Shown here in pieces: positions 27,158-36,082 of a stretch of 36,082 nucleotides of DNA. This stretch comes from Alphaproteobacteria bacterium. GTDB lineage: Bacteria; Pseudomonadota; Alphaproteobacteria; Bin95. Each line of letters begins with the position of its first letter. Positions within the stretch are counted from its first letter, which is position 1. The translations under genes and the position numbers were made by a program. The stretch is taken from assembly GCA_029978325.1 (NCBI GenBank), contig JAPOJR010000017.1, forward strand, positions 1 through 36,082. Direction: 5' to 3'. Under the pieces are notes generated by a model. That model was not told where the DNA came from, searched no databases, and was given only the letters and a program-made list of their open reading frames with translations.

Positions 27158-27391
27158 ATGGCCACCGTCACCATCCGCAACCTGGACGACGAGGTTGTCG
27201 AGCGCCTGCGCGCCCGCGCCCGGCTCAACGACCGCTCGCTGGAGGCGGAGTTGCGGCTGTTGTTGAACCAGGCCGCACAAACCGTCGATCCCGCTGAATT
27301 TGTTGAGATCACCGACCGTATCCGCCGCCTGTCGCCCGGCCCCATCCGCTCCGACACCACCGCGCTGTTGCGGGAAGACCGGGAACGCTAG
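27158..27391 (+). CDS. FitA/VapB-type ribbon-helix-helix antitoxin
   Basis: MATVTIRNLDDEVVERLRARARLNDRSLEAELRLLLNQA is the Arc/FitA RHH N-terminus. Confidence 0.9.
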   Translation: MATVTIRNLDDEVVERLRARARLNDRSLEAELRLLLNQAAQTVDPAEFVEITDRIRRLSPGPIRSDTTALLREDRER

Positions 27392-27394
27392 GCC

Positions 27395-27820
27395 ATGCCC
27401 TTCGTCGTCGATGCCAGCGTCGCCATCCAATGGTATGTCGAGGAGCCGCTGAGCCTGATTGCCCGGCAATTGCCCCGCCTCGGCGAGCCGCTTTACGCGC
27501 CCGACCTGTATCTGGCTGAGATGGGCAATATTGCCTGGAAACTGGCCATGCGCGGCGAAATCACGACGGCTCATGCCCGGACCATTGGCGAAGTCCTGCC
27601 ACGCGGCATGCCAGCCTTGCTCGCCAGCCAGACATTTCTCGCCGACGCCCTCGACCTGTCGCTGGGGTTGCAGCACCCACTCTATGATTGCCTCTATCTT
27701 GCCTGCGCCCGGCATTTGGCTGGCCGCATGGTCACCGTCGATGGCCGGCTGCTGGCGGCGGTTAAAGGCACGGAGGCGGACCCGCTGGTCTGTCATCTGC
27801 GCGACGTGGTGACGGCCTAG
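27395..27820 (+). CDS. PIN-domain VapC-type toxin (putative ribonuclease)
   Basis: MPFVVDASVAIQWY, LAEMGNIAWKL, LGLQHPLYDCLYLACARHLAGRMVTVDGRLL carry the PIN acidic residues. 3-nt gap after the antitoxin. Confidence 0.92.
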   Translation: MPFVVDASVAIQWYVEEPLSLIARQLPRLGEPLYAPDLYLAEMGNIAWKLAMRGEITTAHARTIGEVLPRGMPALLASQTFLADALDLSLGLQHPLYDCLYLACARHLAGRMVTVDGRLLAAVKGTEADPLVCHLRDVVTA

Positions 27821-27839
27821 GGCACGTGGGGCAGGCACG

Positions 27840-30800
27840 ATGGCAGCCTACGCCGAACTCGGCGCGCTCAGCAATTTCAGCTTTCTGGAGGGCGCCTCGC
27901 ATGCCGACGAACTGGCTATCGCTGCGGCGGCGCTGGGTGTTTCGGCGCTGGCAATTTGCGATCGCAACAGCCTGGCCGGTGTGGTGCGCGGGCATGTGGC
28001 GGCGAAGCAGGCGGGCCTGCGCTATGTCGTCGGCGCACGGCTCGATCTGGTGCGGGATGTGGCGGCTTATACAGCCAGACCGCTTGGCCCGGATCAGAAG
28101 GCACGGGCGACCGATGGCTTCAGCCTGCTGGTCTGGCCGCAGGACCGGACCGCCTATGCCCGCCTCTCGCGCCTGATCAGTCTGGGCCGGCAAAGGGCGC
28201 CGAAGGGCGCCTGCTGGCTGGGGCTCAATGATGTGCTGGCCAGTGCCGAAGGACAGGTGTTCGCACTGCTACCGGACTCAATCCCGCCGGATGAGCCCCC
28301 CGATACGCTGGCAGCCCGACTGCGAAGCGACCTGCGCCGCCGCCTCTATCTCGCCACCCACCCCCGCTTTGACGGGTCGGCTAGCCTCGCCCGGGACGCA
28401 GCGCTGGCCGCGCGCCACCGCATCCCCCTGCTCGCCACCAACCTGCCGCTGATGCATGTGGCCGGACGCAAGCCGCTGGCCGATGTGCTCGCCTGCATCC
28501 GCCATCGCACGACCATCGACCAGGCCGGCTTCCGCCTCGCCGCCCATGCGGAGCGCCACCTGAAACCGCCGCAAGAGATGGCGCGCCTGTTCCGCGACCA
28601 CCCTCAGGCTCTGGCCAACACGCTGGAAATCCCGGCGCGCTGCACCTTCTCGCTCGACGAATTGCGCTACGAATACCCGGCGGAGATCATGGTGGCGGGC
28701 GAGACCGCACAGCAGACCCTGACCCGCCTGACGCGGGAGGGGGCGCGGAACCGCTATCCAGGCGGTGTGCCGGACAAGGTTGCCGACGCTATCGCCAAGG
28801 AGTTGCGCCTGATCGAGAGTCTCGGCTATGCCCCGTATTTCCTGACCGTCTACGACATCGTCCGCCACGCCCGCAGCCAGGGCATTCTCTGCCAAGGGCG
28901 TGGCTCAGCGGCGAATTCCGCGGTGTGCTATTGCCTGGGCGTGACCGCGGTCGATCCGGCCCGCATCGACCTGCTGTTCGAGCGCTTCGTCTCCGCCGCC
29001 CGCGACGAGCCGCCGGATATCGATGTCGATTTCGAGCACGAGCGGCGCGAGGAGGTGATCCAGTATCTCTACAACCGCTATGGCCGCCACCGCGCCGGGC
29101 TGACGGCGACCGTTGTCACCTACCGCGCACGCGGCGCCATCCGCGAGGTTGGCAAGGTCATGGGCCTGTCGCCGGATACGGTCGGCGCGATCAGCGGCAA
29201 CCTCTGGGGCTGGCATGAGGCCGACGTGGCGCAGCAGCGGGTCGCCGAGGCAGGCCTGGACCCAACCGACCGGCGCATCGCCATGACCCTGACGCTGGCG
29301 CGCGAACTGATCGGCTTCCCCCGCCACCTCTCCCAGCACACCGGCGGCTTCGTCATCGCCCGCGACAGCCTGGAAGACCTGGTGCCGATCGAAAACGCCG
29401 CCATGGCCGACCGCACGGTGATCGAGTGGGACAAGGACGATATCGACGCGCTTGGCATCCTCAAGGTGGATGTGCTGGGCCTCGGCATGCTGACCTGCGT
29501 GCGCAAGGCGTTCGACCTGCTGCGCGCCGATTATGGCCGCGACCTGGGTCTCGCCAGCATTCCGGAGGGCGACTGGGCGACGTACGAGATGCTGTCGCGC
29601 GCCGACTCGCTCGGCACGTTTCAGGTGGAGAGCCGGGCGCAGATGTCGATGCTGGCCCGCCTGAAGCCGCGCAATTTCTACGATCTGGTGATCGAGGTCG
29701 CCATCGTCCGTCCCGGCCCGATCCAGGGCGACATGGTCCACCCCTACCTGCGCCGGCGCGAGGGCAAGGAGCAGGTATCCTACCCCTCCAAGGCGCTGGA
29801 GCAGGTGCTGGGCAAAACCCTGGGCGTGCCGCTGTTTCAGGAGCAGGCGATGAAAATCGCCATCGTCGCCGCCGGCTTTACTCCGGACGAGGCAGACCGG
29901 CTGCGCCGCGCCATGGCGACCTTCAAGAAAGGCGGCGACATCCACAAATTCCACGAGAAAATGGTCGGCGGCATGGTCGCCCGCGGCTACGACGCCGACT
30001 TCGCCGAGCGCTGCTTCAAGCAGATCGAGGGCTTCGGCACCTATGGCTTTCCCGAAAGCCACGCCGCCAGCTTTGCCCTGCTGGTCTATGTCTCATCCTG
30101 GCTGAAATGCCATTATCCGGAGGTGTTCGCCGCCGCCTTGCTGAACAGCCAGCCGCTGGGCTTCTACGCCCCGGCGCAGATCGTGCGCGACGCGGCGGAG
30201 CATGGCGTGCGCGTGCTGCCGGCGGACGTGAACCTCAGCGAGTGGGATTGCACGCTGGCGCCCGGCGCGGGGCCGGGGCCGGCGCGCGGCTCCATCGGCT
30301 GGGGCGTGACCGCGGCGAGGCCGGAGCGCTCGCTGCGCCTGGGCCTGCGCCAGATCAAGGGGTTAAAACAGGCCGATGTGGAGGCCCTGGTCGCCGCCCG
30401 CCCGGCTCGCGGCTATGCCAGCATCGCGGAGATCCGGTCGCACGCCGGCCTCTCCGCCGCCGTGCTGGAGCGATTGGCGGAGGCGGATGCGTTCGGCTCG
30501 CTGGGACTGAACCGGCGGCAGGCGCTTTGGGAGGTGCGGGCGTTGCCGCCAACCGCAGACGACCTGCCGCTGTTCGCCGCCGTCGGCGAGAACCGGGCGG
30601 ACCCGGCAGTGTCTCTGCCCGCCGCGACCATGGGCGAGCAGGTGGCGGAGGATTACCGCCGCCAACGCCTGACGCTGCGCCGCCACCCGCTGGCGCTGCT
30701 GCGCCCGCGCCTGCCGGAGGCTGTGCCCAACAACCGCCTGCCGCACCTGCCGGCGGACGGGCGCGTCACCGTCGCCGGCCTCGTGCTGGTGCGCCAGCGG

Positions 30801-31112
30801 CCCGGCAGCGCCAAGGGCGTCATCTTCGCGACGCTGGAGGACGAGACCGGCATCGCCAACATCATCGTCTGGCCGAAAGTGTTCGAGGCCTACCGCGCCG
30901 TCATCATGCGCGCCCGGCTGCTGTGGGTGCGGGGCCGGTTGCAGCGCGAGGGGCTGGTCATTCACGTCGTCGCCGACCACCTGGAGGACCGCTCCCACTG
31001 GCTGGCCGACCTGGATGGCCCCTACGATCCAGGCTACGCCCGCGCCGACGAGGTGATCCGGCCAGAACCGGGCAGCAAGCGCTTCCCGGTCAAGTCACGG
31101 GATTTTCATTGA
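27840..31112 (+). CDS. dnaE2: Error-prone DNA polymerase DnaE2 (ImuC)
   Basis: N-terminal PHP-like MAAYAELGALSNFSFLEGASHADELA; GRGSAANSAVCYCLGVT; PPDIDVDFEHERREEVIQYLYNRYGRHRAGLTATVVTYRARGAIREVGK; C-terminal OB fold ANIIVWPKVFEAYR. Confidence 0.95.
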   Translation: MAAYAELGALSNFSFLEGASHADELAIAAAALGVSALAICDRNSLAGVVRGHVAAKQAGLRYVVGARLDLVRDVAAYTARPLGPDQKARATDGFSLLVWPQDRTAYARLSRLISLGRQRAPKGACWLGLNDVLASAEGQVFALLPDSIPPDEPPDTLAARLRSDLRRRLYLATHPRFDGSASLARDAALAARHRIPLLATNLPLMHVAGRKPLADVLACIRHRTTIDQAGFRLAAHAERHLKPPQEMARLFRDHPQALANTLEIPARCTFSLDELRYEYPAEIMVAGETAQQTLTRLTREGARNRYPGGVPDKVADAIAKELRLIESLGYAPYFLTVYDIVRHARSQGILCQGRGSAANSAVCYCLGVTAVDPARIDLLFERFVSAARDEPPDIDVDFEHERREEVIQYLYNRYGRHRAGLTATVVTYRARGAIREVGKVMGLSPDTVGAISGNLWGWHEADVAQQRVAEAGLDPTDRRIAMTLTLARELIGFPRHLSQHTGGFVIARDSLEDLVPIENAAMADRTVIEWDKDDIDALGILKVDVLGLGMLTCVRKAFDLLRADYGRDLGLASIPEGDWATYEMLSRADSLGTFQVESRAQMSMLARLKPRNFYDLVIEVAIVRPGPIQGDMVHPYLRRREGKEQVSYPSKALEQVLGKTLGVPLFQEQAMKIAIVAAGFTPDEADRLRRAMATFKKGGDIHKFHEKMVGGMVARGYDADFAERCFKQIEGFGTYGFPESHAASFALLVYVSSWLKCHYPEVFAAALLNSQPLGFYAPAQIVRDAAEHGVRVLPADVNLSEWDCTLAPGAGPGPARGSIGWGVTAARPERSLRLGLRQIKGLKQADVEALVAARPARGYASIAEIRSHAGLSAAVLERLAEADAFGSLGLNRRQALWEVRALPPTADDLPLFAAVGENRADPAVSLPAATMGEQVAEDYRRQRLTLRRHPLALLRPRLPEAVPNNRLPHLPADGRVTVAGLVLVRQRPGSAKGVIFATLEDETGIANIIVWPKVFEAYRAVIMRARLLWVRGRLQREGLVIHVVADHLEDRSHWLADLDGPYDPGYARADEVIRPEPGSKRFPVKSRDFH

Positions 31113-31133
31113 AGCCCCTGCCACTGCATCGCA

Positions 31134-32165
31134 TTACCGCCTCCGTCTGGGAGCGGCAGCACTGAGCGCCAACACGGCACGGGCGCACATCAGTTCCGCC
31201 GGCATGCCGGTTGTCTTGCAGTCGATCTCTGTCCGTAACAGGCGGTCCAGCGCATTTTGCAGTCGGGGCGTCGTCCAGCCACCGGCAGCAGCAACCATCG
31301 CCGGCTTGGCGCGGAAAAATACCGGCGGCCGCAGCTTGCCGACGGCGCTTTCCGCATCCATGCCGGCATCGACATGCGCGCGAGCTTCGGCAATACGGCT
31401 GAAGTGACGAACAAGGCCCCGCACCACCTGCACCGGATTGGTGCCCTCAGCGAACAGCTTTTGCACCAACCGCTGCGCGGCGCCGCTCTGGCCGGCGGCA
31501 ACCGCCTGAGCAAGGGCGTCCAACGTCGATTCGCCGATGTCACCAACAGCGGCTTCGGCATCTTCCAGCGTGACCTGACCACCGTCGCCAGCATACAGCG
31601 CCAGCTTTTCCAAAGTATTGCGGGTAGATTGCCGGTCAGCGCCCAACTGGGCCGAGACATAGCGCATCGCATCCGGCGCAATTCGCACCTGATGGGCATC
31701 CAATACCTGCTTCACCAATTGAGTCAGGCCCGCGCCTTCATCCCGATAGCAGGCGATGGCGGCGGCGCGGGCATGGTTCTCCGCCAGCTTGCGCAAGGAG
31801 GACCGCGCCTGCAACTCTCCGGCTTCCAGCACGATCACCGAATCGGGTGACGGGTCTTCCAGATAGCTTTCCAGATGTTTCGAAAGGGCGTCGGCGGCGC
31901 CGCGCACCCGCACCGCGCGCCTGCCGCCCGTCAACGACATGGCGCGCGCTTCGTCAGCGAGAAGCGGCGGGTCGTCCTGGATCGCAGCCGGTGAGAGTTC
32001 CGCCACCCGGAAGGGATCGGCCGGGTCCTCCGCCACCGCTTTCACGATGCTAAGCGCCAGCTCGCCGACCTGCCCCCGGTCGGGCCCGTAGAGCAGCACC
32101 ACGGCCGCCTCCCGCGCCGGCGCTGCCGCAAACCCGGCGACGCTGCGAGGGGCGATCTTGACCAT
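31134..32165 (-). CDS. holA: DNA polymerase III subunit delta
   Basis: VVLLYGPDRGQVGELALSIVKAV, SSLRKLAENHARAAAIACYRDEG, LGADRQSTRNTLEKLALYAGD. Confidence 0.92.
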   Translation of the reverse strand: MVKIAPRSVAGFAAAPAREAAVVLLYGPDRGQVGELALSIVKAVAEDPADPFRVAELSPAAIQDDPPLLADEARAMSLTGGRRAVRVRGAADALSKHLESYLEDPSPDSVIVLEAGELQARSSLRKLAENHARAAAIACYRDEGAGLTQLVKQVLDAHQVRIAPDAMRYVSAQLGADRQSTRNTLEKLALYAGDGGQVTLEDAEAAVGDIGESTLDALAQAVAAGQSGAAQRLVQKLFAEGTNPVQVVRGLVRHFSRIAEARAHVDAGMDAESAVGKLRPPVFFRAKPAMVAAAGGWTTPRLQNALDRLLRTEIDCKTTGMPAELMCARAVLALSAAAPRRRR

Positions 32166-32175
32166 CCCGCCGGCC

Positions 32176-32682
32176 CTATTGCTGCCTTACGAAGTACAAG
32201 GCCAGCCGGTCGCGAATATCGCGGGCCAACCGCTCCACGGCGCGCCGCTCCGCCGCATCTTCCGCGACCAGCGTCGCAAAGTCGGAGGGCAACTGGTCGA
32301 TCCCGGCGTCGCTGAACACCCTGGTCTCGAACAACGGCTTGTCCTTACCCGGCTGGTTCAGGCTGATCGCGGCGACCAGCCGAAGGTCCCGCCGCAGATC
32401 GGATGAATCGCGGTTGATCGCGGTGACCGTGCTGCGGTCTTCCAATTTAACGACCAGGGTATAGCGCGACGCTACGCCATCGTTGTTGAACAACCGGTTC
32501 AGTTCATCGCGCAGGCGGAAGCCGACGCGTTCCGGCACCCGAGAAACCGCTATGTACTGCAATTCCGACGCCGAAGCGCCGCCGCCACGGTCACCATACA
32601 CCGGCTGGAAACCGCAACCAGCAAGCCCAGGCAGCAGCGCCAACAGGCCTATGAGCAGGGAAAGGCGCTTAGGCAACGACAT
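32176..32682 (-). CDS. lptE: LPS-assembly lipoprotein LptE
   Basis: [30 protein letters not shown] (lipobox LAGC followed by GFxPxYG); located between leuS and holA. Confidence 0.9.
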   Translation of the reverse strand: MSLPKRLSLLIGLLALLPGLAGCGFQPVYGDRGGGASASELQYIAVSRVPERVGFRLRDELNRLFNNDGVASRYTLVVKLEDRSTVTAINRDSSDLRRDLRLVAAISLNQPGKDKPLFETRVFSDAGIDQLPSDFATLVAEDAAERRAVERLARDIRDRLALYFVRQQ

Positions 32683-35257
32683 TCACGATCCGATTCGGCA
32701 CGACGATAACCTTACGGGGCGCCTTGCCATCCAGCTGGCGTTCCACCGCCGGCAAGGCAAGCGCCGCCGCTTCCGCCTTATCCTTGGGACAATCACGCGG
32801 CAGGTCAATGGTGCCGCGAGTCTTGCCGTTGACCTGCACCGCAATCGTTACCGTGTCGTCCATCACCAGGCTTTGGTCGGCTTGCGGCCATGGCGTATCG
32901 GCGAGCAGGGTGGCGTGCCCCAGTTCGCCCCAGGCCTCTTCACCCAGGTGCGGCATCATCGGGCCGACCGTCTGAACCAGGAATTGCACGGCTTCGCGCA
33001 TCGCCCAGCCCATGCCAGCCTCATTTGCTGCGTCGGCCTTCACATCGCCGATCGCATTGGCGAGCGTGCGGATCTGAGCCACCGCAGCATTCAGGTGGAA
33101 ACGGTCCAAGTCCTGCGTAACCGCCGCCAACGCCTTGTGCGCCGCCTTGCGCAAAGCCATCGCCGCGTCGGAGAACTGGCCGGGCATTGGGGCGTCGGCT
33201 GCGGACATCGGTACAGATGGCTCCGTCACCAAACGCCACACGCGGTTGAGGAAGCGCCAAGCGCCATCGACGCCGCCCGTGGTCCATTCCAGGTCGCGGT
33301 CAGGCGGCGAGTCGCTCATCATGAAAAAACGGGCGGTATCGGCACCATAACCGGCGATGATTTTTTCCGGATCGACGACGTTTTTCTTCGACTTCGACAT
33401 TTTCTCGGACCGGCCGACGTTTACCGGCTGGTTCGAGGACAGGCGAATGGTGGCGCCACCCTGGCTTTCCACCTCCTCCGGAAACAGCCACGTGCCGTTC
33501 GGATCGCGGTAGGTCTCGTGCAGCACCATGCCCTGGTTGAACATGCCGGTGAACGGCTCCTTCAGGTCCGCATAGCCGCAATCGCTGAGCGCCCGCATGA
33601 AGAAGCGCGAATACAGCAGGTGCAGCACAGCATGTTCCGCCCCGCCGATATACTGGTCGACCGGCATCCAATAATCGATGTCGGCGCGGCTGAACGGCTC
33701 GGCCTCGTTGTGCGGATCGCAATAGCGCAGGAAATACCAGGAGGATTCCCAGAAGGTGTCAAAGGTGTCGGTTTCGCGCCGGGCCGGCTTGCCGCAACAG
33801 GGGCAATCGACATTTTTCCAGGTCGGGTGATGGTCCAGTGGATTACCCGGCTTGTCGAAGGTGACATCCTCCGGCAACGTCACGGGCAGGTCTTTTTTGG
33901 GCACCGGAACGATGCCGCACGCCTCGCAATGGATCACCGGCACTGGGCAGCCCCAGTAGCGTTGGCGAGAAACGCCCCAGTCACGGAGGCGGAAGACCGT
34001 CGTCGGCTCGCCATCGCCGGCGGACTGAAGACGTTCTCCGACCTTCTGCTTGGCTTCCTCGACCTCCAGGCCGTTCAGGAAATCAGAATTGTAGATCTTG
34101 CCGGGGCCGACATAGGCCTCTGTACCGACCTTGAACGTCGCGGCGTCTTCCCCCGGCGGCAGCACCACCGGCATGACCGAAAGGTCATATTTCCGGGCGA
34201 AGTCCAGGTCGCGTTGGTCATGCGCCGGACAGCCGAAAATCGCGCCGGTGCCATAGTCCATGAGCACGAAATTGGCGATATAGACCGGAAGGCGCAGCCC
34301 GTCGACGAACGGATGATCCGCCACCAGGCCGGTGCGATAGCCCTTTTTCTCCGCCTGCTCGATAGCCGCCTCAGACGTGCCGAGCGCACGACATTCCTGA
34401 ATAAAGGCAGCAGCGTTCGGGTCTTTTGCCGCCACTTCCGCCGCCAGCGGGTGATCGGCGGCGACCGCGATGAAGCTGGCGCCGTACAGGGTGTCCGGCC
34501 GGGTCGTAAACACTTCGATCCGGTCCGAGCGCGGGCTGGCATCGGCATTGGCCAGCCGGAAGCGCACGTGCGCGCCATGGCTCTTACCGATCCAATTTTC
34601 CTGCATGGCGCGGACACGGTCGGACCAGCGATGCAGGTTCGCGATTTCCGCCAGCAGATCGTCGGCGTAGTGGGTGATCTTCAGAAACCACTGGCTGAGC
34701 TTGCGCCGCTCCACCGGCACGCCGGAGCGCCAGCCCTTGCCGTCCACCACCTGCTCGTTCGCCAGCACGGTATTTTCCGCCGGGTCCCAGTTCACCCAGC
34801 TTTCGCGGCGGTATGCGAGGCCCTTTTCCAGGAAATCAATAAAGATCGCCTGCTCGTGCTTGTAATAATCCTGCTCACAGGTCGAAAGCTCGCGGCTCCA
34901 GTCATAGGCGAGCCCCATGGACTGCAACTGCCGCTTCATCGTGGCGATATTGGCGCGGGTCCAGGTGCCGGGATGGCTTTTCGCCTCGAACGCCGCGTTT
35001 TCTGCCGGCAGGCCAAAGGCATCCCAGCCCATCGGATGCAGCACGTTGAACCCGGCCGCCCGCTTATAGCGCGCCACCACGTCGCCCAACGTGAAGTTGC
35101 GCACATGGCCCATATGGATGCGGCCGGATGGATACGGAAACATCTCCAGCACATAGTATTTGGGACGCGACGGATCGGTCTGTGCGCGGAAAGTCTGGGC
35201 GGCCTGCCAGCGTTGCTGCCACTTCGCCTCAATTTCACTGGGATTATAACGTGCCAT
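32669..35257 (-). CDS. leuS: Leucyl-tRNA synthetase
   Basis: [27 protein letters not shown] (HIGH-type motif), [12 protein letters not shown] (KMSKS), CP1 editing region, 862 aa. Confidence 0.98.
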   Translation of the reverse strand: MARYNPSEIEAKWQQRWQAAQTFRAQTDPSRPKYYVLEMFPYPSGRIHMGHVRNFTLGDVVARYKRAAGFNVLHPMGWDAFGLPAENAAFEAKSHPGTWTRANIATMKRQLQSMGLAYDWSRELSTCEQDYYKHEQAIFIDFLEKGLAYRRESWVNWDPAENTVLANEQVVDGKGWRSGVPVERRKLSQWFLKITHYADDLLAEIANLHRWSDRVRAMQENWIGKSHGAHVRFRLANADASPRSDRIEVFTTRPDTLYGASFIAVAADHPLAAEVAAKDPNAAAFIQECRALGTSEAAIEQAEKKGYRTGLVADHPFVDGLRLPVYIANFVLMDYGTGAIFGCPAHDQRDLDFARKYDLSVMPVVLPPGEDAATFKVGTEAYVGPGKIYNSDFLNGLEVEEAKQKVGERLQSAGDGEPTTVFRLRDWGVSRQRYWGCPVPVIHCEACGIVPVPKKDLPVTLPEDVTFDKPGNPLDHHPTWKNVDCPCCGKPARRETDTFDTFWESSWYFLRYCDPHNEAEPFSRADIDYWMPVDQYIGGAEHAVLHLLYSRFFMRALSDCGYADLKEPFTGMFNQGMVLHETYRDPNGTWLFPEEVESQGGATIRLSSNQPVNVGRSEKMSKSKKNVVDPEKIIAGYGADTARFFMMSDSPPDRDLEWTTGGVDGAWRFLNRVWRLVTEPSVPMSAADAPMPGQFSDAAMALRKAAHKALAAVTQDLDRFHLNAAVAQIRTLANAIGDVKADAANEAGMGWAMREAVQFLVQTVGPMMPHLGEEAWGELGHATLLADTPWPQADQSLVMDDTVTIAVQVNGKTRGTIDLPRDCPKDKAEAAALALPAVERQLDGKAPRKVIVVPNRIVNVVA

Positions 35258-35404
35258 TGGTCGCCGGGTTTGCTCTTCAGGTCAGAATAGGTCGGAACTG
35301 CATCGCCCGGATTGCGCGGCCAGCGCAAGATGGCCTGCCGCCGCGGGTCCTAGCGCAAGCGATGCCCTAACCGCTAGTCGGTTTCGGGCGCCGACGGCAA
35401 ATCG

Positions 35405-35953
35405 TCAGGCGCTCCCGTTCGCCTGGATGCGCAATTCGCGGGCGCGGGTGAGGATGCTGTCTTCGATGGTGCGCACGGTGCGGACGTTAACCGGCGCGGC
35501 CACCCAATGGCCATCGTGCATCGCTTCCCGGAACACCGAGACGCGCAGCACGTCCGAGCGCAACTGCCGGTCCAGGATATAAATCTGCATCTTCACCCGC
35601 TCGTTCGGGGTCTCTGGCGCGGTGTACCAGTCCGTAATGATGACGCCACCAAACGGATCCGCCGATGCCAACGGCAAATAGGAAACCGTGTCCAGCGACG
35701 CACGCCACAGGAATGAGTTCACGGCAATGCCCGAACCGCCGCCACCCTGGTTCTCTTTGTTGTCGCCACCGAAGAGAGAAAATCCGCCGTCCCCGAAAAT
35801 CTTGGAGTCTTTGCCGTACAGGTCTGTGGCTCTGCCGGCGCGATTGGCATTCGGATAGGAATATTCCGTTTCGCCGGTATTGCTGCACCCGGAAAGCACA
35901 AGGACAGCCATAAACATGGCCAGCGAGGACCGCCGTGGAAACGACATGATCAA
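35405..35953 (-). CDS. DUF3576 domain-containing lipoprotein
   Basis: Signal peptide with lipobox VLSGCSNTG; NSFLWRASLDTVSYLPLASADPFGGVIITDWY...RVKMQIYIL matches the DUF3576 pattern; upstream of leuS. Confidence 0.9.
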   Translation of the reverse strand: MIMSFPRRSSLAMFMAVLVLSGCSNTGETEYSYPNANRAGRATDLYGKDSKIFGDGGFSLFGGDNKENQGGGGSGIAVNSFLWRASLDTVSYLPLASADPFGGVIITDWYTAPETPNERVKMQIYILDRQLRSDVLRVSVFREAMHDGHWVAAPVNVRTVRTIEDSILTRARELRIQANGSA

Positions 35954-36082
35954 ACCTCAAATACACCTTAGGTATGCACTCATCACCGGAGCGCATACCA
36001 CGACCGATACATGAGGGCTAGAGCGTAACGCGTGTTGCGTCTTTGCAACAGTGCTGGAATTTCGTCACACAGCAGACAGCCA

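Noticed and set aside
28905-30062. 385-aa antisense ORF within dnaE2
   Set aside because: Antisense shadow ORF caused by high GC3; no motif support.
29426-31165. 579-aa ORF in an alternative frame of dnaE2
   Set aside because: Arg/Gly/Pro-rich out-of-frame translation of dnaE2 with no domain motifs.
32483-35290. 935-aa plus-strand ORF antisense to leuS
   Set aside because: It mirrors the leuS codons in a GC-rich genome. The translation is His/Arg/Gly-rich with no recognisable domain, and the leuS call on the opposite strand is unambiguous.
1-36082. CRISPR array, prophage or conjugative element
   Set aside because: No regularly spaced direct repeats and no phage structural, integrase or conjugation proteins were recognised in the ORF track.

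Overview
The window is a GC-rich, gene-dense chromosomal segment of alphaproteobacterial character. The evidence for that lineage is a ChpT-like phosphotransferase, the DUF3576-leuS-lptE-holA block, a GAAC-N7-GAAC LexA box and a TTAA-N7-TTAA CtrA-type box. I call about 30 protein-coding genes and one tRNA-Pro(CGG). The main points of interest are: (1) a translationally coupled coenzyme F420 cassette (cofE-cofD-LLM oxidoreductase, ATGA overlaps) next to an opposite-strand LLM-SDR-hydroxyisobutyrate-dehydrogenase-like operon; (2) an SOS mutasome locus in which imuB, directly behind a LexA box, is separated from dnaE2 by a FitA/VapB-PIN toxin-antitoxin pair, with no imuA in the window; (3) a tandem pair of paralogous multi-TM proteins I cannot assign to a family; (4) a ~176 bp MITE-like element with TA-flanked terminal inverted repeats, inserted exactly at the stop codon of one of those paralogs; (5) a perfect CtrA-type box upstream of chpT. 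All family assignments come from reading motifs in the translations. No database search was run.
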